Source: Ignavibacteriaceae bacterium (GTDB lineage: Bacteria; Bacteroidota; Ignavibacteria; Ignavibacteriales; Ignavibacteriaceae). From it: DNA of 43,847 nt. Shown one piece after another: positions 1 through 8,752 of the stretch; positions within the stretch are counted from its first letter, which is position 1; the number at the start of each line of letters is the position of its first letter. The notes below the pieces were generated by a model. That model did no database searches, was not told where the DNA came from, and saw nothing but the letters and a program-made list of their open reading frames with translations. Both the position numbers and the translations under genes were made by a program. Location of the stretch: the NCBI GenBank assembly GCA_014860115.1, contig JACZKK010000135.1:1-43847 (forward strand), given 5' to 3'.

Positions 1-628
1 CTATTACCTTTGCGCCTTCGTAATCAAAGATATTTTTTCTTAACTCACCGAGCGATTCTCTCTTCTTTAATAAGCCCTTTGCTGCCGTTAAACCAAGGCA
101 CAAAATTAATTTTGGTTTTATAAGCTCAACCTGTTTTTTAAGATATGGCATACACGTTTCCATTTCATCGGGTAGCGGAGTTCTGTTTTCCGGAGGACGG
201 CATTTAACCACATTACCGATGTAGACTTCTTCCCTTTCAAACTTTATTGCTTTTAACATATCAGTTAAAAGTTTACCTGCTCTTCCAACAAACGGTAAAC
301 CCTGCTTATCCTCTTCTGCACCGGGACCTTCTCCAATTACAAGGACATCGGCGTTTGGGTTGCCTGTCCCGAATACAAATTTATTTCTGCCGCTATGCAA
401 TCTACATTTTGTGCAATTACATATTAATTTTTCAAGTTCATCAAGTGTTTTGGTAATCTCCCATTTTTCTTTTTCTGTTGGAAAGAGTTCCTGTTCAGTG
501 AAGGATGCGGAGGGTTCTTTAACGACTATTGTATTCCTTTTCTTTTTAGAAATGAACATCTCATCTCCAAAAATTTCTTTTTGAAGATTTAAGGATTTTA
601 TAATTTCGCTTTTGGTTGATTTGCTCAT
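1..628 (-). CDS. Family 4 uracil-DNA glycosylase, C-terminus cut by window edge
   Basis: Removes uracil from DNA to start base excision repair; family 4 enzymes carry a 4Fe-4S cluster. The reverse strand reads open from an ATG at 628 to the window edge (209 codons). Visible motifs: the uracil-binding loop [12 protein letters not shown] followed by PFVGRAG (about residues 99-118), [11 protein letters not shown] (141-151), and four cysteines at 72, 75, 143 and 159 spaced as in family 4 Fe-S enzymes. The first 60 residues are a charged N-terminal extension. It starts 5 bp after the coaBC stop, so the two are probably co-transcribed. The last catalytic histidine motif would lie outside the window, so integrity of the 3' end cannot be judged. 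Confidence 0.9.
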   Translation of the reverse strand, partial: MSKSTKSEIIKSLNLQKEIFGDEMFISKKKRNTIVVKEPSASFTEQELFPTEKEKWEITKTLDELEKLICNCTKCRLHSGRNKFVFGTGNPNADVLVIGEGPGAEEDKQGLPFVGRAGKLLTDMLKAIKFEREEVYIGNVVKCRPPENRTPLPDEMETCMPYLKKQVELIKPKLILCLGLTAAKGLLKKRESLGELRKNIFDYEGAKVI

Positions 629-633
629 TATGA

Positions 634-1842
634 TTAAAAAAAACTTTTGGCTTCGGTTAATATTTTGTTTGCAACTTGAAATTTGGAAAGCAATGGCGGT
701 TTAATTGCTTTACCATCCTTTCTAATTAGAGTCACTTTATTCGTCTCAACTTCAAATCCGCTTTCTTTACCGGGAGAATTCAATACAATCATATCAAGAT
801 GTTTTTCTTTTAGTTTTTTCTTTGCGTTGGCAAGTTCATTTTGTGTCTCAAGTGCAAAGCCTATAATTTTTGTTTTCTTTGTTTTGATTGATGACAGAAT
901 ATCAGGATTGAGTTCAAGCTTCAATTCAAACGTTCCCCCTTGTTTCTTTATTTTGTTTGACGCAGTTCTAACTGGATGAAAATCTGAAACTGCAGCAGAC
1001 ATAACCAGTAAATCATTTTTATCAACTTCTTTCTTAACAGCATTTTCCATTTCAGAAGCAGATCGAACCTTAATCATTTTAATTTCAGGATAAATATTTT
1101 GCGATGAAGGTCCTGAAATCAAAGTTACATCAGCCCCGCGAAGATATGCAGCCTTTGCTATTGAACATCCCATTTTACCTGAAGAACGATTTCCTATAAA
1201 TCTAACAGGATCAATATCTTCATAAGTTGGTCCGGCAGACACCAGAATTTTTTTACCAATTAAATCTTTTGAATAACCAGAGAGGATCAACTCAACAGCA
1301 TCAATAATTTTATTTGCGTCAGCTAATCTTCCTTCACCAGAAAGCCCGCTTGCCAATTCACCTGACTCCGGATAAATGATGTAATGCCCAAGATTTTCGA
1401 GCTTAGCAAGGTTCTCTTTGTTAATCGGATTGTTGAACATGTCAACATCAGCGGCGGGTGCAATTAGAAGTGGAGACCTGAGTGCAGTTACAAGTGTGGT
1501 CAAAGCGTTATCTGCAAATCCATAAGAAATTTTTGCAATTGTATTAATTGTTGCGGGGGCGATGAGCATCAGATCAGCCCAGAGAGCATAATCAATATGC
1601 CAGGTTGAAAGATTTGTTCCGTCTTTTTGGCTTGGAGGAAACGTATTTACTATTACTTCATTTTGAGAAAGTGTTGCAAGCGTCAGTGGAGTAATAAACT
1701 CAGTTGCAGATGGAGTCATAACAACTTTTGCTTCAGCACCTCTTTTGATTAACTCCCTTACAATCAAACAAGATTTATATGCAGCTATGCATCCTGTTAC
1801 TCCAAGAAGTATTTTCTTACCAACTAATTGATCTTTAATCAT
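634..1842 (-). CDS. coaBC: Bifunctional CoaBC (phosphopantothenoylcysteine decarboxylase / phosphopantothenate-cysteine ligase)
   Basis: Makes 4'-phosphopantetheine in coenzyme A synthesis: the CoaB half joins cysteine to phosphopantothenate and the flavin-dependent CoaC half decarboxylates the product. The 402-residue length fits the fusion. CoaC, about residues 8-180, shows GVTGCIAAYKS, the conserved His82 in WHIDYALWAD, and LIAPAT. CoaB, about 185-400, shows SAGPTYEDIDPVRFIGNRSSGKMG and VMSAAVSDF. The usual CoaC cysteine of the ACG...GxGR loop is Ser165 (GELASGLSGEGR), and the PxMN motif reads PAAD (129-132). I recall similar LASGL...GEGR loops in Bacteroidota enzymes, so this is probably lineage-typical rather than inactivating. 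It follows a terminator that closes the rpoZ unit and leads into the glycosylase gene. Confidence 0.96.
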   Translation of the reverse strand: MIKDQLVGKKILLGVTGCIAAYKSCLIVRELIKRGAEAKVVMTPSATEFITPLTLATLSQNEVIVNTFPPSQKDGTNLSTWHIDYALWADLMLIAPATINTIAKISYGFADNALTTLVTALRSPLLIAPAADVDMFNNPINKENLAKLENLGHYIIYPESGELASGLSGEGRLADANKIIDAVELILSGYSKDLIGKKILVSAGPTYEDIDPVRFIGNRSSGKMGCSIAKAAYLRGADVTLISGPSSQNIYPEIKMIKVRSASEMENAVKKEVDKNDLLVMSAAVSDFHPVRTASNKIKKQGGTFELKLELNPDILSSIKTKKTKIIGFALETQNELANAKKKLKEKHLDMIVLNSPGKESGFEVETNKVTLIRKDGKAIKPPLLSKFQVANKILTEAKSFF

Positions 1843-1898
1843 TGCAGTACTTTCAAATTGTTTAACTGAAATTTAATGCAAATAATAACAAGATATTT

Positions 1899-1928
1899 AA
1901 AAAAATAAATCCGGCAACTTGCCGGATT
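1899..1928 (-). terminator. Intrinsic terminator after rpoZ
   Basis: Read on the minus strand, AATCCGGC pairs with GCCGGATT around a short loop (1908-1928) and is followed by a run of T (the A-run at 1899-1905 on the plus strand). It lies 26 bp past the rpoZ stop and separates the yicC-gmk-rpoZ unit from coaBC. Confidence 0.88.
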
Positions 1929-1953
1929 CAAACTAATAAAATCTAAAGAATGA

Positions 1954-2244
1954 TTACTTCTTATATTCGAATTCGATCTTACCATCCAAGAACTCATTCA
2001 AAGCCTGAAGATGCGGTTTCTTTTTTTGTTCCATTTCTAAAGCTATCTTTAATTGTGCAGGATTATCAATATCTTCACTCTCATCATCTGTAGTAGCTTC
2101 AGGTATTGTACTGAGCAATGCATTGAATTCAATTTTGTTCTCGGCATTAATCTGACGTGCTTTTTTTGATGTAACTATTATCCCTTCGTAAACATTGTTC
2201 GCTCTTTTATCGATCTCTCTTAAATCAATCGGTGTTATTTCCAT
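1954..2244 (-). CDS. rpoZ: RNA polymerase omega subunit
   Basis: A small subunit that helps assemble RNA polymerase by clamping beta'. The 96-residue protein begins MEITPIDLREIDKRANNVYE and contains the GIIVTSKKARQIN segment, matching the conserved omega core (xxANxYExxxxxxKRARQL). An acidic linker (TTDDESEDIDNPAQ) precedes a conserved C-terminal region. Its ATG lies only 4 bp past the guanylate kinase stop. The gmk-rpoZ order is a common bacterial arrangement and supports the call despite the short length. The unit ends in the hairpin at 1899-1928. Confidence 0.9.
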   Translation of the reverse strand: MEITPIDLREIDKRANNVYEGIIVTSKKARQINAENKIEFNALLSTIPEATTDDESEDIDNPAQLKIALEMEQKKKPHLQALNEFLDGKIEFEYKK

Positions 2245-2248
2245 CTGG

Positions 2249-2821
2249 TTAACTCTCCTTTAATATTTTTTTTACTAAACTTTTTGCTTCTTTAATTGCT
2301 GTATCCAGTTCCTTGTTTTCGATGATGTAATCGAATTGATCTTTTAAGCTCAGTTCCATTTGAGCCCGATCAATTCTTTTTAAAAAATCAGACTCACTTT
2401 CAGTATTCCTTTGCCTGAGTCTGTTAACAAGTTCTTCGAAACTGGGAGGTGAAATATATACTAAATGTGCATAAGGGTAAAGTCTTTTTATTGTGAGTGC
2501 CCCTTTAACATCCAGCTCGAATAAAACAGACTTTCCCGACTCAATATTTTCTGTTACGAAGCTTTTAAAAGTGCCATAATAATAGTCATAAAACTTCTCC
2601 CACTCGATGAATTCGTCTTTTTCTATTCTTCTTTTGAACTCATCTTCCGATATGAAGAAATACTCAATACCATCCTTTTCTGTCTCTCTTTTAGGTCTTG
2701 TAGTGGCAGAAATTGAAAAAACCAGTTGAGGGAAGGTTTTTAAGATCTCCTTTACTATGGTCGTCTTCCCAGCACCGCTTGCAGCAGAAAATACAATTAG
2801 TTTTCCGATTTCCGTCTTCAA
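2249..2821 (-). CDS. gmk: Guanylate kinase
   Basis: Phosphorylates GMP (and dGMP) to the diphosphate using ATP. The 190-residue protein has the P-loop FSAASGAGKTT near the N-terminus, the GMP-binding region SISATTRPKRETEKDGIEYFF, and the ELDVKGALTIKR segment equivalent to DIDxQGA. Length is normal for the family (about 190-210). It sits 3 bp downstream of yicC and 4 bp upstream of rpoZ, so the three are very probably one operon. Confidence 0.97.
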   Translation of the reverse strand: MKTEIGKLIVFSAASGAGKTTIVKEILKTFPQLVFSISATTRPKRETEKDGIEYFFISEDEFKRRIEKDEFIEWEKFYDYYYGTFKSFVTENIESGKSVLFELDVKGALTIKRLYPYAHLVYISPPSFEELVNRLRQRNTESESDFLKRIDRAQMELSLKDQFDYIIENKELDTAIKEAKSLVKKILKES

Positions 2822-2824
2822 CTG

Positions 2825-3700
2825 CTACTCAATATTTTGTATTTGTTCCCTGATCTTTTCAATTTCTTCTTTCATCAGTACTGAAGAATGTATTATTGAA
2901 GTTGAAATTGATTTGGATGAGATGGTGTTAGTTTCCCGGTTCATTTCCTGGCATAGAAAGTTTAGTTTTTTGCCGGGCTCCTTTTCATTCTTTAGAGTTT
3001 CTTTGAAGAATTTAAGATGACTTCTTAATCTCACGCATTCTTCGGTGATATCTGCTCTGTCTGCAATAAGTGCAAGTTCGAGGTTCAACCTGTCCTCATT
3101 TATTTCTACGTTACCAGTTAATTCCTGAATTCGCAGTTTAAGCTTGTTGTGATATTCATTGATACTTTTTTTGAATTCCGTTTCAATAATGGCAACATTA
3201 CTGAGAAGGTTTTCAATTCTTACTGTAAGATCCTGTGAAAGCTCAGCACCTTCTTTCTTCTTCATGAGTATCAATTTATCAAGAGCTTTATTTAGTGCTG
3301 ATTTTACGATATCAAATTCTGCTTTGCTTAATTCTGCATCCTGTGAGGTGAATATTTCTTTACTGCTGAGCAGGTGTTCAAGCTTAATCTCATCTTTTAC
3401 GTTTGCAGCTTTTTTTATTTTTTTAATCAGTAATAAATGATTCAATAATTTGTTCTTGTCAATTGTGATAAAACCATTTTCCACACCATCCTTTTTAAAA
3501 TGGATTACGACACTGAGTTTTCCTCTCTGAATCTTCGTTTTAATAAATTCTTTTATTTCATAATCGTAAGGGAAAAGAATTGATGGAAGCTTAAGTGATA
3601 CTTCAAAAAATCTGCTGTTAACACTTTTTACTTCAACTTCAGCCGTTGTTTTATTTTTTGAAATGCTTCCTTTGCCATAACCTGTCATACTGTAGATCAT
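2825..3700 (-). CDS. yicC: YicC family endoribonuclease
   Basis: YicC/YloC proteins are conserved bacterial proteins, some shown to be endoribonucleases. The 291-residue protein begins with the signature MIYSMTGYGKG and continues VEVKSVNSRFFEVSLKLP. The C-terminal half has the family motifs DRADITEECVRLRSHLKFFKE and GKKLNFLCQEMNRETNTISSKS and ends in the conserved KEEIEKIREQIQNIE. It is the first gene of the yicC-gmk-rpoZ unit; yicC-gmk is a frequent bacterial pair. The 77 bp upstream contains a TATCTTTA box (about 3745-3752, minus) that weakly resembles a Bacteroidota -7 element, but I see no matching -33 box. Confidence 0.93.
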   Translation of the reverse strand: MIYSMTGYGKGSISKNKTTAEVEVKSVNSRFFEVSLKLPSILFPYDYEIKEFIKTKIQRGKLSVVIHFKKDGVENGFITIDKNKLLNHLLLIKKIKKAANVKDEIKLEHLLSSKEIFTSQDAELSKAEFDIVKSALNKALDKLILMKKKEGAELSQDLTVRIENLLSNVAIIETEFKKSINEYHNKLKLRIQELTGNVEINEDRLNLELALIADRADITEECVRLRSHLKFFKETLKNEKEPGKKLNFLCQEMNRETNTISSKSISTSIIHSSVLMKEEIEKIREQIQNIE

Positions 3701-3777
3701 TTATTTATCCCGTTCATTTAGTCAATAGTTTTTAAATATGTAATTAAAGATAACGATAAGCCTATAAAAAAAATTAA

Positions 3778-5817
3778 TCAGAAAGACTCACCAATACCAA
3801 AATGGATAACCATAGTACTGAAAAACTGCTTATCGAAAATAAATTTCATGTCATTTGGATCATAAAACTTAAATCCAAAATCTATTCTGAAAGGTGCAAT
3901 CGGTGAATAATATCTTAGACCTGTACCAATAGCAACAGCTATCTGATCAATTCTGATTTCGTTAATCCGATTCCAGGTATTTCCATAGTCAGTAAAAAAA
4001 ACGAAGCCTAAATCTTTTTCAAACCTTCTTCTATATTCAATACTCCCTTCGAGCAAAATATTTCCTCCTCTGATTTTCAACTGTTCATTCAAAGAAGGGG
4101 GAAATAGGTTAAGCAGCTGATCCGATGGAATAAGTTCTCTTCCTCTCCAGCCTCTGACTGAGTTACTGCCTCCTGCAAAAAATGTTTGGTTAGGCGATAC
4201 AAGTGCAGCATCTCCGATGATCATACCAATATAACCTGACTTGGCTTTTATGCCAAGTACTGTCTTCCTATCACGAGATACAGCGAAATAAAATCCAAGC
4301 GTAACCTGTAATTTGAAATAAAATCCCAGAGAGTCGATTGCTAATGATGATTGTCCTGTTTGAAGATTTTTTACGTCCCATTTGACATTGGCTGAGGATA
4401 ATTCTGAAATTAAAGAAATTATCCTACCTTCTGTTGGATAAAAGAGATCATCTGTAGTTGTAGAACCCAGCTCACTACCAAGCGACGATGTAAAAGTGCT
4501 CGGGCTAACTGTAACTGTATCCCCCTCAAACTCAAGTGCAGGTATGCTATAGCTCAATCTATCAAATCTAAGGTAAGGATTAAGGAGGTTTACGAAAGTG
4601 TAACTCGGCATATCAAAGGCAGCGGTAAAGTTTGCACCAAAGTTTTCATAATCAACAGAAGATATACTGTAAGATTTGAGATACCCCTCAAGTCTGCCGG
4701 CAATACGTCTACTGAAAAGAAAAGGTTGTTCAAGTATCGCAGAAAGGTCAACTTCAGTCTGAAAAGTTTCTTTGAACAAATCAGAATCGAACCTAATATT
4801 CGTGATGTCATTTAGTCTGAAACGCGCTCTGATTGTAAACTTTCGCGCATCACCCAGAAAATTTTTCCTTGTGTAGCTTGCGCCAACACCTACATTGAAA
4901 AAGCCGAATTCATTATCGGCAAATACTTCCGGGGATAGTTCATTTAAACTGCCAACTGTTCCTTTAATCAGCAGCTGGACTTTGCTGCTTGATGAGTCTC
5001 TGATTTCTCCGGAAAGATTAATTGTACTAAATAATCCCGTACGTGCAAGTCTAATTCTACTCTTCGAAAGCTCTTCCTCTTTGTAAGTATCGCCGACGTT
5101 AATATTGGCTAAATATTCTATAAGCTCATAACTTACCTGAGAACTTGATTCACCATCTTTCTCAATTTTAATGTCGTCATATGTATACCACCTTCCTCTT
5201 TTGAAATAAGTCGTGATATCTGCTTTGGCATTTAGCGTATCAATTTTAACAACAGTGCTGTCATAGCTGGCAAGTTTAAAACCATTATTTTTTAAGTAAG
5301 TAATTATCGCATCATTTTTTTTCTGAACATTTTCCTGAACATAGCGTTCCCAACTAGGGTAAATAACGTACTCTTCCAAGGCATTGTTCATTTCTTCACT
5401 TAAATTATCTAGCCCTCTAAATTGAACATTTCCGTAAGTATGTGGTGTGTTTTCATTTATGAAATATGTAATCTCTGCGGATTTGCCAATGGTATCAACC
5501 ACAAATGAGTAATCAAATTCTGCCTTAAAGAATCCATTAACAGAATAAAATGACTTAAGCGAAATAATATCAACAGATATAGTAGAAGAGTCAAAGTAAT
5601 TAGGCGGAGAACCCAGAAAAGAGATTGTGCTGTATAAAAATCGCCAGAACCAAAAGGGATTTTCTTGACTTTGAATAACAGCTTTTAATTCCACATCATC
5701 GAAAGTTTCATTTCCCTCAAAATTTATAGACGATAATTCGAACCTGTAGTCATCCTGTGCATAATGACTGGGACTAATCAGAAAAGTAACTAGGATGATG
5801 TATAAGAAAATTTTCAT
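3778..5817 (-). CDS. Omp85/BamA-TamA family outer-membrane assembly protein
   Basis: Omp85 proteins are outer-membrane beta barrels with periplasmic POTRA domains that insert or translocate other proteins. A signal peptide (MKIFLYIILVTFLISPSHYAQ) is followed by POTRA-like regions (about residues 25-290; for example FELSSINFEGNETFDDVELKAV and DDIKIEKDG...NINVGDTYKEEELSKSR). A barrel runs from about 300 to the end. The barrel holds the loop motif GGSNSVRGWRGREL, equivalent to the VRGF/Y loop of BamA, and the protein ends in phenylalanine as expected of an outer-membrane barrel. At 679 residues with few POTRAs it is shorter than E. coli BamA (about 810) and closer to TamA or small BamA types, so I do not assign a symbol. 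It follows a lipoprotein gene by 73 bp. Confidence 0.9.
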   Translation of the reverse strand: MKIFLYIILVTFLISPSHYAQDDYRFELSSINFEGNETFDDVELKAVIQSQENPFWFWRFLYSTISFLGSPPNYFDSSTISVDIISLKSFYSVNGFFKAEFDYSFVVDTIGKSAEITYFINENTPHTYGNVQFRGLDNLSEEMNNALEEYVIYPSWERYVQENVQKKNDAIITYLKNNGFKLASYDSTVVKIDTLNAKADITTYFKRGRWYTYDDIKIEKDGESSSQVSYELIEYLANINVGDTYKEEELSKSRIRLARTGLFSTINLSGEIRDSSSSKVQLLIKGTVGSLNELSPEVFADNEFGFFNVGVGASYTRKNFLGDARKFTIRARFRLNDITNIRFDSDLFKETFQTEVDLSAILEQPFLFSRRIAGRLEGYLKSYSISSVDYENFGANFTAAFDMPSYTFVNLLNPYLRFDRLSYSIPALEFEGDTVTVSPSTFTSSLGSELGSTTTDDLFYPTEGRIISLISELSSANVKWDVKNLQTGQSSLAIDSLGFYFKLQVTLGFYFAVSRDRKTVLGIKAKSGYIGMIIGDAALVSPNQTFFAGGSNSVRGWRGRELIPSDQLLNLFPPSLNEQLKIRGGNILLEGSIEYRRRFEKDLGFVFFTDYGNTWNRINEIRIDQIAVAIGTGLRYYSPIAPFRIDFGFKFYDPNDMKFIFDKQFFSTMVIHFGIGESF

Positions 5818-5890
5818 CAGGGGTTGGATTATTTTCTTATTTGAAGAATTAAATTCTTATCAGGTAACACGTCTTTATGATAATTTTGAA

Positions 5891-6496
5891 TTATAGTGCT
5901 CTCTCTACTAATCTCAGGTTTGGATAATCTCTTCTAAAATAACTGGTAAAGAAATTTTTAATCATCGGGTTATCAATATTTTGCGAAAGATCCAGGGAAA
6001 CCCGCCCTTCCGAAATTACTGAAAGGTGTGCACTGTATACTTTTAGTTTTTTCAAATCTATAACGTGCGAGTATACATCTCCGCCAGAGTTTCCTAAAAA
6101 GTAACTTTTTGAATTATAATAAATCAGTTCATTAGAATAGTCAGAGAACTTTATTTTATTAACCAGACATTGTACAAATGAACCATTAAGTAATCCTGTC
6201 TGATACTTAATATTAAATTCTCCTTCCACCCAGCTTATCAGGTAAAATTTAATACCCCATTCATTTTTTTCGGACACTTCCAGGCCTGCAATGATTGATT
6301 TTACAGTATCGGATTCAAAGTAACCTGCACTTGTAAATGAAATGTTTTCACCCACAACTTCTTTAGCCGTTTTTTGAACTAGCTGCTCATTCTCAAAAAG
6401 ATTGTGAGGCGGCGGCTCATATGATTTTTTGCAACCGGCGATCACAATAAACAAAGCGAATAATAGCAAACTGATATAAATTTTATTTGATAACAA
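5891..6496 (-). CDS. Uncharacterised lipoprotein
   Basis: A 201-residue protein with a lipoprotein signal: hydrophobic MLSNKIYISLLLFALFIVIAG followed by a cysteine (lipobox VIAGC) and a KKSYEPPP linker. The mature part is mixed alpha/beta without a motif I recognise. The ATG overlaps the last 14 bases of the L,D-transpeptidase-like gene upstream, indicating translational coupling and probably a joint envelope role. It is followed 73 bp later by the Omp85 gene. It could be a partner of either neighbour; I cannot name a function. Confidence 0.8.
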   Translation of the reverse strand: MLSNKIYISLLLFALFIVIAGCKKSYEPPPHNLFENEQLVQKTAKEVVGENISFTSAGYFESDTVKSIIAGLEVSEKNEWGIKFYLISWVEGEFNIKYQTGLLNGSFVQCLVNKIKFSDYSNELIYYNSKSYFLGNSGGDVYSHVIDLKKLKVYSAHLSVISEGRVSLDLSQNIDNPMIKNFFTSYFRRDYPNLRLVERAL

Positions 6497-7178
6497 CTTC
6501 AGTTCCCTCTCTGATTACTGAATAAATTTCATCTATGTTTTCGTTGCTCATTGCAATAGATCCGTTTGTCCAGTTATAAACAAATGGAAGATTCTTAAAA
6601 ATATAATTCAATTCACCTATACCATGTATACCAATATCACCACCAAGAACGTTGTGAAACTTTGTACATCCTTCATAATAATATTGAAATTTAATATCAT
6701 TGAATTCCTTTTGAGAAATTAATCCTTTTCGGAGCGCACCGGCACCATCTTCAAGGTTAGGATAATTTATCTGAAAATATTTATGGTATTTATGTGTTTT
6801 ATAAATCTTACAGATTCTATAAACACCTACCGGTGTAGCTTTATCACCAGCTCTGCTTTTTGCTATTTGAACCGACTTTCCAAAACTAACTCTGTAATTT
6901 TTAATCAAAACACTATCTTCATAAATGCCTAATGTATAGTTATGTCTATCGATGACAATTTTGGGGTTTGTAATTTCCGTATATCCGGTTTTAATTATCG
7001 CTTCAGAAAGAGTTATATCACGAAGGTTAAGAACAACTCCATAAACCAAAACACCAAAAAAGAAAACCATTATGGCCAACGTTAAATAAACGACATTCCT
7101 TAGAACATCCTTATTTATATAGTCTGAGACCTTAAAGGGGCCAATTTGAATATTTTTTAGTTTTTCAAAAAACTTCAA
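6483..7178 (-). CDS. L,D-transpeptidase (YkuD) fold protein with altered catalytic motif
   Basis: YkuD-family enzymes cross-link peptidoglycan or attach proteins to it through a catalytic cysteine. The 231-residue protein has one N-terminal membrane segment (about residues 28-50). A YkuD-like domain (about 73-231) includes GDKATPVGVYRICKIY, the conserved GIHGIGEL histidine at 185, and the C-terminal block NGSIAMSNENIDEIYSVIREGTEVVI. In canonical members this block reads S/TxGCIR or NGCIAL; here the cysteine position is Ser207 (codon TCT at 6558-6560, one base from TGT). The protein may therefore be a non-catalytic binder or use serine. Its 3' end overlaps the following lipoprotein gene by 14 bp. 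Confidence 0.82.
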   Translation of the reverse strand: MKFFEKLKNIQIGPFKVSDYINKDVLRNVVYLTLAIMVFFFGVLVYGVVLNLRDITLSEAIIKTGYTEITNPKIVIDRHNYTLGIYEDSVLIKNYRVSFGKSVQIAKSRAGDKATPVGVYRICKIYKTHKYHKYFQINYPNLEDGAGALRKGLISQKEFNDIKFQYYYEGCTKFHNVLGGDIGIHGIGELNYIFKNLPFVYNWTNGSIAMSNENIDEIYSVIREGTEVVIK

Positions 7179-7317
7179 GCTTAATTAAAATCTGATATGA
7201 AACATTTAATTCTTATTTAGCTGAATCAAAATTTACTTAAAAATCAACTAATTAATAATTGATATTGAGAATTGAATAAGCAAATTATTCTTCTGAAAGG
7301 TACCCACTTTACAAAAT

Positions 7318-7344
7318 AAAAAACCCGGTCTTGAATAACCGGGT
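7318..7344 (-). terminator. Intrinsic terminator after frr
   Basis: On the minus strand ACCCGGT (7338-7344) pairs with ACCGGGT (7323-7329) around an 8-nt loop, followed by a T-run (plus-strand A-run 7318-7323). It lies 26 bp beyond the frr stop and ends the pyrH-frr unit. The rest of 7179-7370 is the upstream region of the transpeptidase-like gene; I see no other clear signal there. Confidence 0.88.
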
Positions 7345-7370
7345 CATTAAAAAATTATAGCAGTAAGAAG

Positions 7371-7925
7371 TTACACTTCCATAATTTCCTTCTCTTTATG
7401 CTTCAGTGTATCATCAATTAATTTAATATGCTCATCAGTTAATTTTTGTGTTTCAATTTCAGCATCACGAAGCTGATCTTCCGTAATTTTTTTATCCTTC
7501 TGCTCTTTCTTTAAATGATCATTGGCATCTCGTCTAACATTTCTTATTGCAACTCTGGACTCTTCACCAAATTTTCTGACAAGCTTTACAAGCTCTCTTC
7601 TTCTTTCCTCATTCAAAGCAGGGATAGGAATTTTAAGATTGGTTCCATCACTGATCGGATTCAATCCCAGATTTGCTTCTAATATGGCTTTATCAATTAT
7701 CTGAACCATTTGCTTTTCCCAGGGAGTGATCGCAAGGGTATGAGCATCCAGTACGGAAACATTGCCAACCTGATTTAAAGGAACCATATTTCCATAGTAG
7801 TCTACTTTTATACTATCAAGTAAAACAGTAGTAGCTTTTCCTGTTCTGATTTTAGCGAGCTCGCTTCGCAGTGCTTCAATCGTTTTATCCATTCTGCCTT
7901 TGGCATCTTTTATTAATTGATGCAT
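7371..7925 (-). CDS. frr: Ribosome recycling factor
   Basis: Releases ribosomes from mRNA after termination together with EF-G. The 184 residues match the family length and show the core signatures: LRSELAKIRTGKATTVLLDSI near the N-terminus (RTGRA-like), VDYYGNMVPLNQVGNV, ITPWEKQMV, and IPIPALNEERRRELVKLVRKFGEE, then RNVRRDAND. It starts 18 bp after the pyrH stop, the usual bacterial pyrH-frr pair, and is followed by a strong terminator. Confidence 0.98.
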   Translation of the reverse strand: MHQLIKDAKGRMDKTIEALRSELAKIRTGKATTVLLDSIKVDYYGNMVPLNQVGNVSVLDAHTLAITPWEKQMVQIIDKAILEANLGLNPISDGTNLKIPIPALNEERRRELVKLVRKFGEESRVAIRNVRRDANDHLKKEQKDKKITEDQLRDAEIETQKLTDEHIKLIDDTLKHKEKEIMEV

Positions 7926-7943
7926 AACTACCTCAGTTTGTTG

Positions 7944-8684
7944 TTAAACTTCTTTAGTAATTTTTTCGCCGCTGTTAATAAGAGTACCAATCTCTTCACC
8001 CATTACAAGCTTCAATAAATTATCCTTCACATCCATATTAAATACTATCATCGGAAGATTATTTTCCTGGCAAAGACTTACTGCGGTCAAATCCATAATT
8101 CGAAGGTTTTTCTTTAAGACATCCAGGTATGAAATATTTTCAAATCTAAATGCATTCGGATTTTTTTCCGGATCGCTGTCAAATACTCCATCTACTCTGG
8201 TTCCTTTAACAATTACATCAGCTTTTATTTCAACTGCACGAAGAGAGGCTGCAGTATCCGTGCTGAAGTATGGATGTCCTGTTCCAGCACCAAAGATCAC
8301 TACTCTTTTTTTCTCAAGATGTCTTATTGCTCTTCTTCTTATGTAAGGTTCAGCAATAGCTTCCATATTTATAGCGCTCATCAAGCGGGTAAAAATTCCT
8401 CTTTTTTCAATGGAATTCTGTAAAGCAAGTGCGTTAATCACAGTAGCCAACATTCCCATTTGATCTCCTGTTGCTCTGTCAATCCCCTGGGAAGTTGCAC
8501 TTAAACCACGATAGATATTACCTCCTCCGATTACAATTCCCAGTTCTACACCGGCTTTATATGCCTTCTGAATTTCCTCAGAAAAAAACTCGAGTACATT
8601 ATTGTCTATTCCAAATCCCTGCTCACCCATAAGGGATTCACCGCTAAGCTTGAGTAAAACTCGTTTATATTTTAAGTTCATCAC
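7944..8684 (-). CDS. pyrH: UMP kinase
   Basis: Phosphorylates UMP to UDP in pyrimidine nucleotide synthesis; bacterial UMP kinases belong to the amino-acid kinase fold. The 246-residue protein shows [19 protein letters not shown] at the N-terminus, the [12 protein letters not shown] nucleotide loop, [20 protein letters not shown], and the ATP-site region [19 protein letters not shown]. The gene lies in the rpsB-tsf-pyrH-frr order common in bacteria, but a terminator at 8712-8743 separates it from tsf, so it may have its own promoter or depend on read-through. Confidence 0.98.
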   Translation of the reverse strand: MMNLKYKRVLLKLSGESLMGEQGFGIDNNVLEFFSEEIQKAYKAGVELGIVIGGGNIYRGLSATSQGIDRATGDQMGMLATVINALALQNSIEKRGIFTRLMSAINMEAIAEPYIRRRAIRHLEKKRVVIFGAGTGHPYFSTDTAASLRAVEIKADVIVKGTRVDGVFDSDPEKNPNAFRFENISYLDVLKKNLRIMDLTAVSLCQENNLPMIVFNMDVKDNLLKLVMGEEIGTLINSGEKITKEV

Positions 8685-8711
8685 ATCCTAAAAAAATTTA
8701 CGTTTAAATAT

Positions 8712-8743
8712 AAAAAAAGGTCTCAAAATTATTAAGACCTTTT
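8712..8743 (-). terminator. Intrinsic terminator after tsf
   Basis: On the minus strand AAAAGGTCT (complement of 8735-8743) pairs with the complement of 8715-8723 around an 11-nt loop and runs into seven T residues (plus-strand A 8712-8718). It lies just past the tsf stop and 28 bp before pyrH. Confidence 0.82.
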
Positions 8744-8752
8744 AGTTCGAAA

